Counted from the first letter of the stretch, positions 1 to 9,415 are shown. The stretch: 34,627 bases of DNA from Prorocentrum cordatum (GCA_963575745.1 CAUYUJ010009367.1:1-34627); one strand, 5' to 3'. Program-made: numbers and translations. Notes: a model not told the origin generated them from the letters alone.

Positions 1-69
1 GGGGGGACGCTCGGCGGCGAGCCCCAGAGGGGAACGCAGCGTGGGCGGGGCTTCCCAAAGGCTCGCACT

Positions 70-86
70 GCGAGGCGGGAATTCAT
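70..86 (+). repeat. Solo end of inverted-repeat element B
   Basis: The sequence GCGAGGCGGGAATTCAT nearly matches the left end of the element at 184-346. No partner end is seen nearby, so this may be a truncated or solo terminus. Confidence 0.4.
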
Positions 87-87
87 C

Positions 88-170
88 GCTCAACCTTGAG
101 CGATCGTGGCTCGTTCCACCTTGAACGATCGGCGGCGCTTCGATCGCCAGATCGCTCCAGAATGGCAAAC
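88..170 (+). repeat. CTTGAACGATC hairpin repeat, copy 1
   Basis: CAACCTTGAGCGATC and CACCTTGAACGATC are followed by CGATCGCCAGATCGCTC, which can fold back on the GAACGATC part. Related sequence occurs at 24056-24412 and 25146-25310, where CTTGAA, GATC and GGCG/CGCC appear in the same order. This is a dispersed short hairpin repeat. Its boundaries here are uncertain. Confidence 0.4.
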
Positions 171-183
171 TCTGGGCCGAGGT

Positions 184-346
184 GCGAGGCGGGAATTTAT
201 CCATATCCACCGCCTGGGAACCCGCGGTGGACATGGATATATACATTTTGGCCCCCCGGGGGCCGAAGATGTCCATATCCACCGCCTGTGAAGGTCCGCG
301 AAGATCGCCCCCCCAGGCGGTGGTTATGGAGAAATTCCCGCCTCGG
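184..346 (+). mobile_element. MITE-like element, family B
   Basis: The left arm (184 to about 218, GCGAGGCGGGAATTTATCC at its start) is the reverse complement of the right arm (about 312-346, ending AATTCCCGCCTCGG) over roughly 35 bases with few mismatches. The interior holds a second hairpin: CATATCCACCGCC faces GCGGTGGACATGG, and the motif recurs near 270. It has no coding capacity. Size and structure fit a miniature inverted-repeat element. No clear target-site duplication was found. Confidence 0.7.
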
Positions 347-349
347 ACA

Positions 350-465
350 GAAGGCCTCCGGCCTTCTGAAAAGCTTTCCAACCCCTCTCCGAAGACACGG
401 CCGGCCTCTCAGAATGCGCGACGGCTTCTGAGAAGCCACGCCGCCTTCTGAGAAGGCCTGCCCTC
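350..465 (+). repeat. GGCCTTCTGAGAAGGCC palindrome cluster
   Basis: Four variants of a short palindrome (GGCCTTCTGA.., GGCCTCTCAGAA, GGCTTCTGAGAAGCC, GCCTTCTGAGAAGGC) occur within about 110 bases. They look like a small degenerate repeat cluster. No gene is seen. Confidence 0.4.
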
Positions 466-560
466 GCTCAGTTCCGCCTCGTCGCCGAGATGTCAGAGGA
501 GGGGGCGGGGGAGTTGGAAGTGACGAGGGAAGGGAGTGGCCTGCGTGACGACCTCGCAGA

Positions 561-685
561 CCACCCCAACCCAAACCCGAACATCCGAATTTCGGGTAGG
601 GAGGGTGCGGGCTTCATATGTGTTCCCCGACCCCCCACACTGGGAATGGAGGGCAATTTGGGGCCTTCGGGTTGGGTTGGGGTGG
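561..685 (+). mobile_element. MITE-like element, family C, copy 1
   Basis: CCACCCCAACCCAAACCCGA at the left faces TTCGGGTTGGGTTGGGGTGG at the right, giving inverted ends of about 20 bases. The right part, TTTGGGGCCTTCGGGTTGGG, recurs as CTGGGGCCTTCGGGTTGGG at 7669-7688, so the family is dispersed. Confidence 0.6.
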
Positions 686-888
686 TTGGGTGGGTGTTGC
701 ATGCGAGGAAGGGCATGGAGAAGGGGGGACGCCCGAAATGGCTACGGAAAAAAGGGCACATTGCCCAACAACAAACGTTGTCCAAAACCAGCAGCGGCCG
801 CTATTGGGCAGGCGGCGTTCTGTCTTCCGTGAACAGAGCCCGCGGCGGCGCGGACAGCAGCTCCTGATAAACATGATCGGGGATCTTC
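686..888. other. No recognisable gene
   Basis: This stretch is mixed sequence with short overlapping open frames on both strands. None has a recognisable motif and no repeat was identified. Confidence 0.4.
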
Positions 889-1060
889 TGACCCGGGTTA
901 ATCCACACCCGGGTCAGTCAGCCCTTGCAGGATCGAGCAAGATCCTGCAAGATCCTGCACCCACACCCGGGTCAGCGCGAAGGATCCTGCAAGATCCTGC
1001 AGGATCCTACACCTAAACCCGTGTCAGTGCGACCCTGGCCCTGCAGGATCCTGCAACATC
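889..1060 (+). repeat. Tandem repeat with CACCCGGGTCAG and CAGGATCCTGCA
   Basis: About three diverged units carry CACACCCGGGTCAG (or CCCGTGTCAG) followed by one to three copies of AAGATCCTGCA or CAGGATCCTGCA. Unit spacing is about 55-65 bases. The palindromic GGATCC core recurs throughout. Confidence 0.7.
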
Positions 1061-1141
1061 GGGCGCTCTGGCTGACCCCCGTTTGCATTGACCCCCGTCT
1101 CAAGGCTCCCGACATAAGCAGGTATTGCTGCTGCTGGCGAC

Positions 1142-1146
1142 TACGA

Positions 1147-1177
<31 letters not shown>

Positions 1178-1193
1178 AACGACGACGACGACG

Positions 1194-1239
<46 letters not shown>

Positions 1240-1294
1240 GACGACGAAGAAGACGACGGCGACGACGACGATGACGATGGCGATGACGATGACG
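1142..1294 (+). repeat. (GAC)n microsatellite
   Basis: About 150 bases of nearly pure GAC/GACGGC trinucleotide with GAT variants at the end. Open frames here read poly-Asp/Thr/Arg/Val and are artefacts of the repeat. Confidence 0.95.
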
Positions 1295-1600
1295 TCGGGC
1301 AGCGTACCCAATCTCTCCGCACCAATCTCGATCGCCCCGAGGCATGGAGAGGGGGCAGGGCCGCCTGGGATCCCAGGACTCCGGAGGCCCAGTGCCAGGG
1401 GAGCCGCCCCCGACGCCCGGAAGCCTGAGCACTCGGGCGGTGGCTCGGCTTCGCTCCGGGGCCTCCGAGGCCGCCTGGCGACAGCGAGGCGTTCTCAGAC
1501 TGCCGCACGGGCGAAGCTTATGAAGAACATTTGTCACAGGCGCAGGCCGCCTTCCGAGAAACAAAAGGACGATCTCGCACCAGCAAGCGCGCTCAACTTT

Positions 1601-1756
1601 ACCAGCCTGGAACATATCCTTATCCCTATGTTGGGCATCGCCTCCTCACGATGGCGATCTTAGGGATTCCCTCAGTTTCTGGGGGTGCATCCCTGAGATT
1701 GTCATCGCCTTTTGGCGTGTCAATCTTAGGGATAGGGATAAGTTCGAGGCTGGTGA
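1601..1756 (+). mobile_element. MITE-like element with 7-bp target-site duplication, family D
   Basis: ACCAGCCTGGAACATATCC at the left matches the reverse complement of the right end (GGATAGGGATAAGTTCGAGG then CTGGT), and the arms extend some 30-55 bases with mismatches. The direct repeat CAACTTT lies immediately outside both ends, at 1594-1600 and 1757-1763. Inverted ends plus a 7-bp direct duplication strongly suggest a transposition event. There is no internal gene. Confidence 0.8.
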
Positions 1757-1938
1757 CAACTTTCGCCCCCCGCGTTGACGCCACCCCCAGGTGGAGCTGC
1801 AGGAGGGAAGGCCCTGGGCACGGGTCGGAGCCCGGGCACTCCGTGGGCACACGGGCGCGCCGCACCGCCCGGAGCCGGAGAGCTCGGCTGCAGGTGCGAC
1901 TCGGGCCCTCCGAGGCCAGAATTTTGGGAGTCCAGCCC

Positions 1939-2041
1939 AGGAGGAGGAGGAGGAGGAGGAGGAGGAGGAGGAGGCGGAGGAGGAGGAGGAGGAGGAGGAG
2001 GAGGAGGAGGAGGAGTGGGAGGAGGAGGAGGAGGAGGAGGA
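1939..2041 (+). repeat. (GGA)n microsatellite
   Basis: About 100 bases of GGA/GAG repeat with GCGGAG and GTGG interruptions. All long open frames across it (poly-Glu, poly-Gly, poly-Arg, poly-Pro) are repeat-derived. Confidence 0.95.
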
Positions 2042-2159
2042 TCCACAGGGTTTCCCCAGGGGGCGCCCGGAGCCCCTGGGCGCCCCTAACATTGGCATCC
2101 CGACCAGTGCTCCCAAAGGCATGCTTGCTGCTCTGGCCGCAGTCCCAACACACCCAGAC

Positions 2160-2540
2160 TCGAGGAGGCCCCAAGCACCCCTGGGTCCGCGGAGGGGCAC
2201 CCCCGAGGGGAGCCGCCCGCCGGAATGCGAATTTCCGAGAGGGCCCAGAAGCCCCCCTGGACTGCCTGAGAACGCCACGGGACGGACCAAGACCGCCCGA
2301 TGATGGCTCCAAGATGGCTCCAGGACGGCCTCAGACAACACCCGCCCAGACGCCCCCGAGATGGTTCAGACGAGCCTCTTCGGGGGAGCTCGGCAGAAAC
2401 ATCGGCGTCGCGCCTGAGACGGGCCCGAGATCCCCGACGGACCCCCAACGGGCCGACAACTGGCCCCCAGGAGGGCCACAAACAGGGTACCGAGAGGGCC
2501 TCAAGAGACACCGCAAAGAAGCCATCAAGAAGCATTCAAA
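2160..2540 (+). repeat. Weak degenerate 11-mer repeat domain
   Basis: Diverged copies of the CCAAGAGGCCCC / CCAAGATGGCTCC motif are scattered here (for example near 2165 and 2309-2325). This appears to be an eroded version of the 2840-3440 domain. The open frames covering it share no conserved reading. Confidence 0.45.
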
Positions 2541-2838
2541 ATGGTGTTAAGAAGGGAGAGGGGAGCGGAGGAGTTGGAAGGAGGGAAGTCGAGCATAATG
2601 AGGCTGCGGACAAAGAAGGGGTGTCGGAAGTCTCGCGCCAGTTCATGCGGCTGCTGAAAGCCGGCCTCAAACTCAGCCTGTTTCCTGCTGCGTTGGTGCG
2701 TAGCCACGGTGTCAAACACGCATCAAAAGAAGAACGGCACGCATTTCATCACCCCCCCTCCCCCATGACACTTTGCGAGGGGAGCTACACTGCCGCTGCG
2801 GGGGGGGAGATCTAAATAAGGAGCTCCCCGCCTTTGAT
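2541..2838. other. No recognisable gene
   Basis: Mixed sequence. A minus-strand frame of 64 codons (2525-2719) has no recognisable motif. Nothing else is supported. Confidence 0.4.
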
Positions 2839-2839
2839 C

Positions 2840-3440
2840 AATCTCGTCCAAGATGGCCCCAAGATGGCCCCCGAGGCTCCCAAGGATGTCCCAGAACAGC
2901 CCCAAGAGGCTCCCAAGAGGCTCCCAAGAGGCTCCCAAAGGAGGCCCCAAGATGGCCCCAAGAGGCTCCCAAGAGGCCCCCCAGATTGGCTCCCAAGAGA
3001 CCCCAAGGAGGCCCCAAGAGGCCCCCCAAGGTACCCAAGACGCCCCAAGAGGCCTCGGCGAGAATACAAAAATCACTAGTTTTACAACAGTTGTGGCCAC
3101 ATGTTGACCTCCTGGGGGGCCCGAATGTACTACGTCCCCTCCTGTCATCGATCTCCTCCAAGATGACCCAAAAAACTCCTAAGGGTGCCCCAAGACGGCT
3201 CCGAGAGGTGCCCAGGAGGCTCCAAGAGGCCCCCAAGAGGCCCCCGGAAGCCCCCAAGGTGCCCCAGAGAGGCTCCCAAGAGACCCCCAAGAGATCCCAA
3301 GAGGCTCCCCAGAGGCACCCACGACGCCCCAAGGGGCCCCTGGGACTGCCAAAAAAAACCCAAGACACTCCAAGAGGACTCCACGGAGCTCCCGGAAAAA
3401 ATTCGAGAGACCCCGAGAGGCATCCAAGAGGTTTCTGGCC
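2840..3440 (+). repeat. 11-bp degenerate repeat domain, plus orientation
   Basis: The unit is CCCAAGAGGCT with variants such as CCCCAAGATGGC and CCCCAGAGGCA. It is repeated many times with frequent exact 11-base steps, for example around 2910-2940. A break at 3061-3170 holds non-repeat sequence including GTTGACCTCCTGGGG. Eleven is not a multiple of three, so the reading frame rotates and the translated Pro/Arg/Lys or Gly/Leu/Ser strings are not proteins. Similar domains lie at 14385-15830 and 29505-29760, and in the opposite orientation at 18560-19130. Confidence 0.8.
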
Positions 3441-3451
3441 TTTCGGTTCGC

Positions 3452-4421
<970 letters not shown>

Positions 4422-4540
4422 TCCTGCCCCCTCATAGGGGTACGGCGTCGTGCCCAGCCCTGTACTCCACTGCTGACTCACCCACATACACCTGATCAGG
4501 GCAACTCGTCTAGCCATCGTTGCTGGATGGGTTGGTGAGG

Positions 4541-5077
4541 TTACGGAGAGCGTCTAGAATATTCCAAGAGTTCAAGGAGAGCTAGTACGGTCTGTGGGGA
4601 CAAAGACGGACGGCCAAGGAAGGCCCCCACGCTCGTCTGGCGATGCTCATCGTCGCAGCAACCTGCTAGAACCAGCAGCGGGTTCCGCTGGCTTCCCCCC
4701 AAGACAAACCGAGCATTCCTGGAGAGTGCTCGCGAAGGGCTGTGGTTTGGAAAAGGGCGGGACGGGCAAAAGAGAGGGAGGAGGCAGGGACAGCGGAAGG
4801 ACAGGAAACTGCAAGGGAAGAGAAAGAAGAAAAGCTGCATAACACACAAACAGTCGCGGGTCCGTACGCATCTCTGATTTATGTGTATGCAGTTGTGCCC
4901 GTATTCGGGGGAGGGGGAAAAGAAGGGCTCCTTGGCGACCCCGACCAGCACAAGCATCGAGACAATCATCCAGATGGCAAAGAAAGCACCCACCCACTGG
5001 AAGGACGTGCGGGCATCTGCCACCTCCCAGGTACCCTGCAGCTTCACAACAAGCCGTCGCTGCTCTCTCATCACCAT
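4541..5077 (-). CDS. Possible exon encoding a membrane helix (hypothetical)
   Basis: A 178-codon minus-strand frame whose first third looks coding. After TSFQW comes a hydrophobic stretch, VGAFFAIWMIVSMLVLVGVA, followed by KEPFFSPSPEYG. This would form one transmembrane helix. Downstream (below about 4870) the frame becomes biased and less convincing. The minus strand just before the helix contains CTTCCAG and CTGCAG, so the true exon may begin at an acceptor rather than the first Met. The family is not recognised. Confidence applies to an exon in the region of 4880-5040, not to the whole frame. Confidence 0.3.
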   Translation of the reverse strand: MVMREQRRLVVKLQGTWEVADARTSFQWVGAFFAIWMIVSMLVLVGVAKEPFFSPSPEYGHNCIHINQRCVRTRDCLCVMQLFFFLFPCSFLSFRCPCLLPLFCPSRPFPNHSPSRALSRNARFVLGGSQRNPLLVLAGCCDDEHRQTSVGAFLGRPSLSPQTVLALLELLEYSRRSP

Positions 5078-5090
5078 ACCCTATCCGTCT

Positions 5091-5173
5091 CCTCCTTCTC
5101 TTCCCCCTCCTCCTCCTCCTCCTCCTCCTCCTCCTCCTCCTCCTCCTCCTCCTCCTCCCCCTCCTCCTCCTGA
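5091..5173 (+). repeat. (TCC)n microsatellite
   Basis: About 80 bases of almost pure TCC repeat. Confidence 0.95.
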
Positions 5174-5290
5174 GGCTGCTCCTCATGCCTGCGTTCCGTT
5201 ATTCTGGCTCGCGTTCCATTCTCTCCCACAGATTGCGCAAACCCCCATCATCAGCAGAGTCCTTGTCATTGTCCTCTCGATCTTGTTAGT

Positions 5291-5307
5291 TCTCTCTCTC
5301 TCGCTCT

Positions 5308-5349
<42 letters not shown>

Positions 5350-5388
5350 CTCTCTTTCTCTCCCTCTCTCTCTCTCTCTCTTTCGCAC
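5291..5388 (+). repeat. (CT)n-(TA)n-(CT)n compound microsatellite
   Basis: A short CT run is followed by 35 bases of pure TA (5311-5345) and then another CT run. Confidence 0.95.
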
Positions 5389-5797
5389 CGCCCTCGGTGC
5401 GGCCACGGGCAGGTCGAATCCGGGCCGCGAACACACAGCGCAACACCCGCGGGGGCGCGGCAGCCTCACGTCACCAGCCCGCGCATCAGGACCGCGAGCC
5501 CCATCTCGCCGCACGGCGGTCCGCCGTCGAGCGGCCGCGCGCACCCCCAGCTGGCGTCGCCACAGGGGCCAGGCGCGCGGCCCGAGGAAGGGCCCAGCCA
5601 CCAGCACGCCGGCCGCGCCAGCGCGGGGGCAGCCGGGTCGCCGCTCAGCCTGCGCCCAGCGGTTTCCCCGTGCAGGGGGCCCCGCCCATCCTGGAGGCGG
5701 GCGAGGTACAGCCGACGAGCCCTGCGGCAGGCGGCCGACGCACGCCGCCTCGAGGCCCTTGGCGCGATGCGCCCCCTGCAACTTGGCGAAGGCCCCG
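5389..5797 (+). other. GC-rich island with weak coding character
   Basis: About 400 bases of GC-rich, non-repetitive sequence between two CT tracts. In the frame ending near 5790 it reads RRALRQAADARRLEALGAMR, which is exon-like in composition. The other frames are also open, as expected for high GC. It may be an exon flanked by CT-rich introns. No family is recognised. Confidence 0.25.
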
Positions 5798-5828
5798 TCT
5801 CTCTCTCTCTCTCTCTTTATCCCCCTTT

Positions 5829-5913
<85 letters not shown>

Positions 5914-5914
5914 G

Positions 5915-5960
<46 letters not shown>

Positions 5961-6028
5961 CACACAGGTTTATGTTGTATATATCATTGTCTCTCTCTAT
6001 CTCTCTCTCTCTCTCTCTTTCTCTTTGT
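5798..6028 (+). repeat. Long (CT)n microsatellite
   Basis: About 230 bases of CT repeat with TTTCTC interruptions, split at about 5957-5990 by a non-CT segment (CACACACAGGTTTATG and following). Confidence 0.95.
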
Positions 6029-6171
6029 GGCGCTTCGCGCCAGGCACCTTGGTCCTTCAAGCTTCGCAAATGTTGGCACTTGGTGTCGTCATCCATGGCT
6101 TTTGACGTTTGGCCGCTTCTGCTCAGGTCCCCTTTTGCCAGTTTCTTACTTGCTCGCACTCTCGATTTTCA

Positions 6172-6372
6172 GGGGGACGTAAGACCTGGGTACAGTGGAC
6201 TCGGAAATCCCCGACGAGGTCGTCAAAAAAATGACGAGGCCGAGCCTGCATTTTGACGAGGCCTCCCGCTGCAGACATCCCACGAAACTCCTCCTCGTCA
6301 AAATCCGAGGCGCGGTCGTCAAAAAACGATGGCGAACCCGAGTCCTGGCAAACCCGGGTCTTACGCTCCCCC
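6172..6372 (+). mobile_element. MITE-like element, family E, copy 1
   Basis: The left end GGGGGACGTAAGACCTGGGT is the near reverse complement of the right end (ACCCGGGTCTTACGCTCCCC). The arms run on through a second matched block, ACTCGG / CCGAGT. Sequence near the middle, CCTCCCGCTGCAGACATCCC, is shared with copy 2 at 19324-19526. Imperfect direct repeats GATTTTCA (6164-6171) and GATTTACA (6375-6382) flank it and may be a target-site duplication. No coding capacity. Confidence 0.75.
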
Positions 6373-6375
6373 GAG

Positions 6376-6555
6376 ATTTACATGTTCGTGCGCCACCTCG
6401 GGCCGCTTTGGCCCCAGACCGCTTGGCGCACACGCCGCCCCACTGGCCACGGGCCCTGCAGGTTGGCTACCGCCCCTGCCCAGCAGCTCGCGCCACCCCA
6501 CCTCGGGGGGCGCCGCCGCTGCGCCGCCCTCCCGCTTTGCCCCCCGGCTGCCCAC
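6376..6555. other. GC-rich stretch, no recognised gene
   Basis: Short GC-rich frames on both strands; none has a recognisable motif. Confidence 0.35.
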
Positions 6556-6787
6556 AGTTGAGCAGGGACCGACCGTCCCGGCATTCCTACAGTCCTACCA
6601 CGACATGTTCTTAGAACCCAAAAAGTGTTCGAAGAACAAAAAAAAATGTTCTTAGAACAGATTCCGAATGTGTTAAAACAAGACAGACTCCGTCAGAAAT
6701 GTTCAAAAAACCGTTCCTGGAAACCACAAGAAGCTCTTCGAACATTGTTTGGTAGGGCTATAGGCGAGCCAGGACGCGTCGCCGCTG
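6556..6787 (+). mobile_element. MITE-like element, family F, copy 1
   Basis: This aligns along its whole length with the element at 12608-12838. Both share TTGAGCAGGGACCGACCGTC near the left, GTTCTTAGAAC palindromes inside, GAACATTGTTTGG near the right and GCCAGGACGC at the end. A direct CCCAC on each side (6551-6555, 6788-6792) may be its target-site duplication, but the exact ends are less clear than in copy 2. Confidence 0.7.
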
Positions 6788-6913
6788 CCCACGGGGAGCC
6801 CGCGCCCAGCTCCCGCTCCCGCTGGGCGCCGCCCTGCCCTCGCCTGTGATGCGTGCACCGGCCCTGGGCTCCGCTCGCTGCGTCCTCGCCCTCCCCCCCG
6901 CCGCCCCTGGCCG

Positions 6914-7098
6914 TAAGTCGGGCCGGTCCCCCTACAGGGGAACTTTCGACGAAAATTGAAAATACCCCAAAAAATATTCAAAAAAAATCCAAAAATAGTC
7001 TGGGGTCTATTTTCTGATTTTGACCTTTTGGGGGCATTTCTGGGGTATCCTTAATTTTTCGTCGAAAATCCCCCCGTAGGGGGACAGGCCCCACCTAA
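6914..7098 (+). mobile_element. Family A TIR element, copy 1
   Basis: The left end TAAGTCGGGCCGGTCCCCC and right end GGGGGACAGGCCCCACCTAA are inverted copies. The interior is AT-rich with TTTCGACGAAAATTGAA facing TTAATTTTTCGTCGAAAAT, so the arms extend to about 50 bases. The base before the element makes GTAAGT at 6913-6918, a perfect 5-prime splice-site core. Further copies are at 7939, 23571, 23899, 25985, 26449 and 27651. Confidence 0.75.
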
Positions 7099-7630
7099 CC
7101 CTGGCCTCGCGCGCGGCCTTCGCGCGCCGCTCGACAAAATGGCTTGAGCTGGACCCTGAATTCTGGTTTTACTGTGGGGCCATGGTAGCGCTAAAGCCAA
7201 GGTCAGGATGCGAGTTGGGGATGGAGCTGGAGCTCCCGTCAGGGTTCGGGAGGTGGTGGGATTCGGCCTCGACTGGGGTCAAATTAGGGTCAGAGTCAAG
7301 ACTAGGACTAAGTGTAAGCAGCGCTGCTGGACTTCGATATCACCTGCCCAAGTCTCAAACGTGAAGGTTCGCGGACTATCCTACCGCTACTGATACGTGG
7401 GCCTGAGACTGAGCCTGAGCCCTGGACTCGCGAGGAAGCAGGTAGTGAAGCCGCTGCGCACCGCATATGTTATTCGCTGGGGCGGTGAGCCCTCGGCTTG
7501 AGAAACATTTAAAAATAACTGCCTGCCAAAACATCCCCACTAAACCCGAAGTCGCCGTCTAAACCCGAAGTCGCCGTTGGGCCCGTCGATTTCCAGTGGG
7601 GGGGGCATTCCGGAGCATTACGAGAACGAT
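7099..7630. other. Unique sequence without recognised gene
   Basis: Short open frames only. TAAACCCGAAGTCGCCGT is repeated twice in tandem near 7541-7577. GGGTCA/TTAGGGTCAG words near 7277-7300 resemble telomeric sequence only superficially. Confidence 0.4.
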
Positions 7631-7640
7631 GGAACCCGTG

Positions 7641-7697
7641 CACCCCCCAACCCGAAATCTGGAGGAATCTGGGGCCTTCGGGTTGGGTGGGGGTGGT
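7641..7697 (+). mobile_element. MITE-like element, family C, copy 2 (short)
   Basis: CACCCCCCAACCCGAA faces TTCGGGTTGGGTGGGGGTG, making a 57-base foldback. The right half matches copy 1 at 561-685. Confidence 0.5.
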
Positions 7698-7698
7698 T

Positions 7699-7852
7699 TA
7701 GGGGGCCACATGCGAACCCTACCCCTACCCCCCACGATTTCTGAGGGGGAGGGTGGGGTTCACTTCATTCAGGAGCTCCCGAGCGAAGTGAACCCCACCC
7801 TCCCCCTCAGAAATCGTGGGGGGTAGGGGTAGGGTTCGCATGTGGCCCCCTA
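7699..7852 (+). mobile_element. Foldback element, family G, copy 1
   Basis: An almost perfect inverted repeat with arms of about 70 bases. TAGGGGGCCACATGCGAACC at the left is mirrored by GGTTCGCATGTGGCCCCCTA at the right, and GGGTGGGGTTCACTTC faces GAAGTGAACCCCACCC around a loop of under 20 bases. The same peptide-like string is read on both strands because the sequence is palindromic; it is not a gene. A second copy lies at 27431-27569. Confidence 0.8.
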
Positions 7853-7938
7853 GGTTTGGTAAACGGTGGTGGAAATGGGGCAAGGCCGGTGTGAACCATG
7901 ACATACAGTCATCGTGCTACCATAAGGAACGCTTAGTA

Positions 7939-8102
7939 TTAAGTCGGGCGTGTCACTCTACAGGGGGATTTTCGACGAAAAAATTTAAAAAAAAAATAAT
8001 CAAAAAAACTCCAAAATATCCAACATCTGAAAAATAGTCCCCATCTTTTGTTTGCACTATTTTTGAACATTCCCCCTGGTAGAGGGACAGGCCCGCCTTA
8101 AG
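7939..8102 (+). mobile_element. Family A TIR element, copy 2
   Basis: Left end TTAAGTCGGGCGTGTCACTC, right end GAGGGACAGGCCCGCCTTAA. The interior is A-rich, with TTTTCGACGAAA near the left and TTTTGAACATTCCCCC near the right. The right end offers an AG (CTTAAG). Confidence 0.8.
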
Positions 8103-8184
8103 CCTGGTAGAGAGCGAAGGGTCTTCCGGCCACGGAGGAGCCCCTCCCGAGCCGAAAGCGGCCCTACTTCGCAAGGGCTCCTAA

Positions 8185-8330
8185 GTTCGCGCTTCGCGCT
8201 GCGCGAAGCGCGAAGCGCGAATAACTTCGCGCTCTCGCGCCGCCCCCCAAGGGGGAGAATAGGAGGGCGAGGAGGAGGGGGAGAGGGAACGAGGACCGCG
8301 AAGCGCGAAGCGCGAATAACTTCGCGCCCT
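8185..8330 (+). repeat. GCGCGAAGCGCGAA palindromic repeat pair
   Basis: GCGAAGCGCGAAGCGCGAAT, continuing into AACTTCGCGC, occurs twice (about 8203-8232 and 8298-8327). The first copy is preceded by GCGCTTCGCGCTGCGCGAAGC, forming a strong hairpin. In-frame minus translations repeat FALRASRSA-like words, which come from the repeat. Confidence 0.6.
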
Positions 8331-8595
8331 CGAGGGAGCCCTTGACTTCGGCAGCTCGACTGGCACTTCTTCTTGCGCGGGCGCGAGGCCTCGGGTCCGC
8401 GAACAAGCAGACGGAGAAGGGGCCGGCCGACGCGCGCGGCACTCTGCTCCACGTGGGGTGGCTCGAGGAGGGGGGGAGGGGGCGGCAAAACAGTGCACAG
8501 CCGCGTGCACTGGCAGTGGCTCGGCAGGGACAGGAGAGTGCCGCCACCGCCCTGCGCCACCACCGCCACCCTCCCCACCCCTCGACCATGGAGGG
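8331..8595. other. GC-rich sequence, no recognised gene
   Basis: Several overlapping short frames on both strands; no motif stands out. Confidence 0.35.
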
Positions 8596-8597
8596 AT

Positions 8598-8767
8598 GAA
8601 AAAACGACCCTACCCTGGGTTACAAGTGCGCGGTCTGTAAACCTACTGGGAAACCCCAAAGCCTAGAGCCGCCAGGACGCGGCATATCACGCAGGGTTTA
8701 CCCTGTCAGCCCACAGGAGTTTCAGCGCACAGCGCCTCGTAAACCAAGGTAGGGGCGTTTTTTTTTC
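8598..8767 (+). mobile_element. MITE-like element, family H
   Basis: AAAAAACGACCCTACCCTGG at the left matches the reverse complement of the right end (CCAAGGTAGGGGCGTTTTTT), with a second matched block further in (GTGCGCGGTCTG facing CAGCGCAC). Arms are about 35 bases with mismatches. No flanking duplication is evident. Confidence 0.6.
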
Positions 8768-8794
8768 TGCCCTTGAAACCAGGCACACGCCGAC

Positions 8795-8842
8795 GTGGAT
8801 CAGGGATACGTGGATCTGGCGCGTGGGCGCCAGATCCACAGA
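8795..8842 (+). repeat. GTGGATCTGGCGC hairpin
   Basis: GTGGATCTGGCGC (8810-8822) and GCGCCAGATCCAC (8827-8839) are exact inverted copies around a 4-base loop. Upstream GTGGATCAGGGATACGTGG parallels CATGGATTAGCGATCCATGG at the hairpin near 24123-24173, so the two belong to one dispersed family. Confidence 0.65.
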
Positions 8843-9106
8843 TAAGGCAACGCACCCCCGAAACGTGAAGCCCATGCCGCCCGACTTGGCGACGGGGGAG
8901 GGGGGGGTGTCTGGCCCCAGACCTCTGCTCCATGGCGACTGGTTGCAGCAGTGCGTCCAGTACGGGGGAGAATCCGCCTGCCTGAAGCAGGCGCCAAAGA
9001 CAGCCAAGATCTACTCCACGGGGGGAGGGAGGGGGGTGTGCGAGGGCCCGCGCCGATCAGCAAAACAATGAACAAGAAAACGATCACTACAGTGCGGGCG
9101 CGGCCG

Positions 9107-9279
9107 CAAGAAACCCTCGCAAGAAACCCAACCCTGGGAACCCGTGCGCGACGTGCACCTGAGGGGAAACCTGAGGCACTCTGAACGCAGCAGCTCCTTC
9201 AACGGCTGCGGGAAGTCACCGCGCAGCGCGAGGAGCGAAGAAACCCAGGATACCCTGACGAATAGCACATGGTTTCTTG
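9107..9279 (+). mobile_element. Short-TIR element, family I, copy 1
   Basis: The ends are CAAGAAACC and GGTTTCTTG. After the left end comes AAGAAACCCAACCCTG, and near the right end AGAAACCCAGGATACCCTG. Copy 2 at 20041-20184 keeps the same order of these words with a different middle. Confidence 0.5.
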
Positions 9280-9415
9280 ATGCGCGCCCCCACTATAATC
9301 CATGTTCCCGCTTCATCGAATCAAAATGGATGCCAATTGCAGCGATGCCGCCCTCCCACGCTCGCCTGACCGCACGGGTCACTGAAAAGGCTGCCTCAGG
9401 TCCCCGTGCCCTTTC

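Noticed and set aside
2812-3423. Gly/Leu/Ser frames as a collagen- or tryptophan-repeat-like protein
   Set aside because: An 11-bp repeat rotates through all frames, so several frames show the same residues; there is no single preserved frame.
7133-7150. ACAAAATGGCTTGAG resembles part of the dinoflagellate spliced leader
   Set aside because: Only about ten bases match and the order of the remaining words is wrong, so it is not a leader tag.
7277-7300. TTAGGGTCAG words as possible telomeric repeat
   Set aside because: Too few and irregular; there is no tandem TTTAGGG array.
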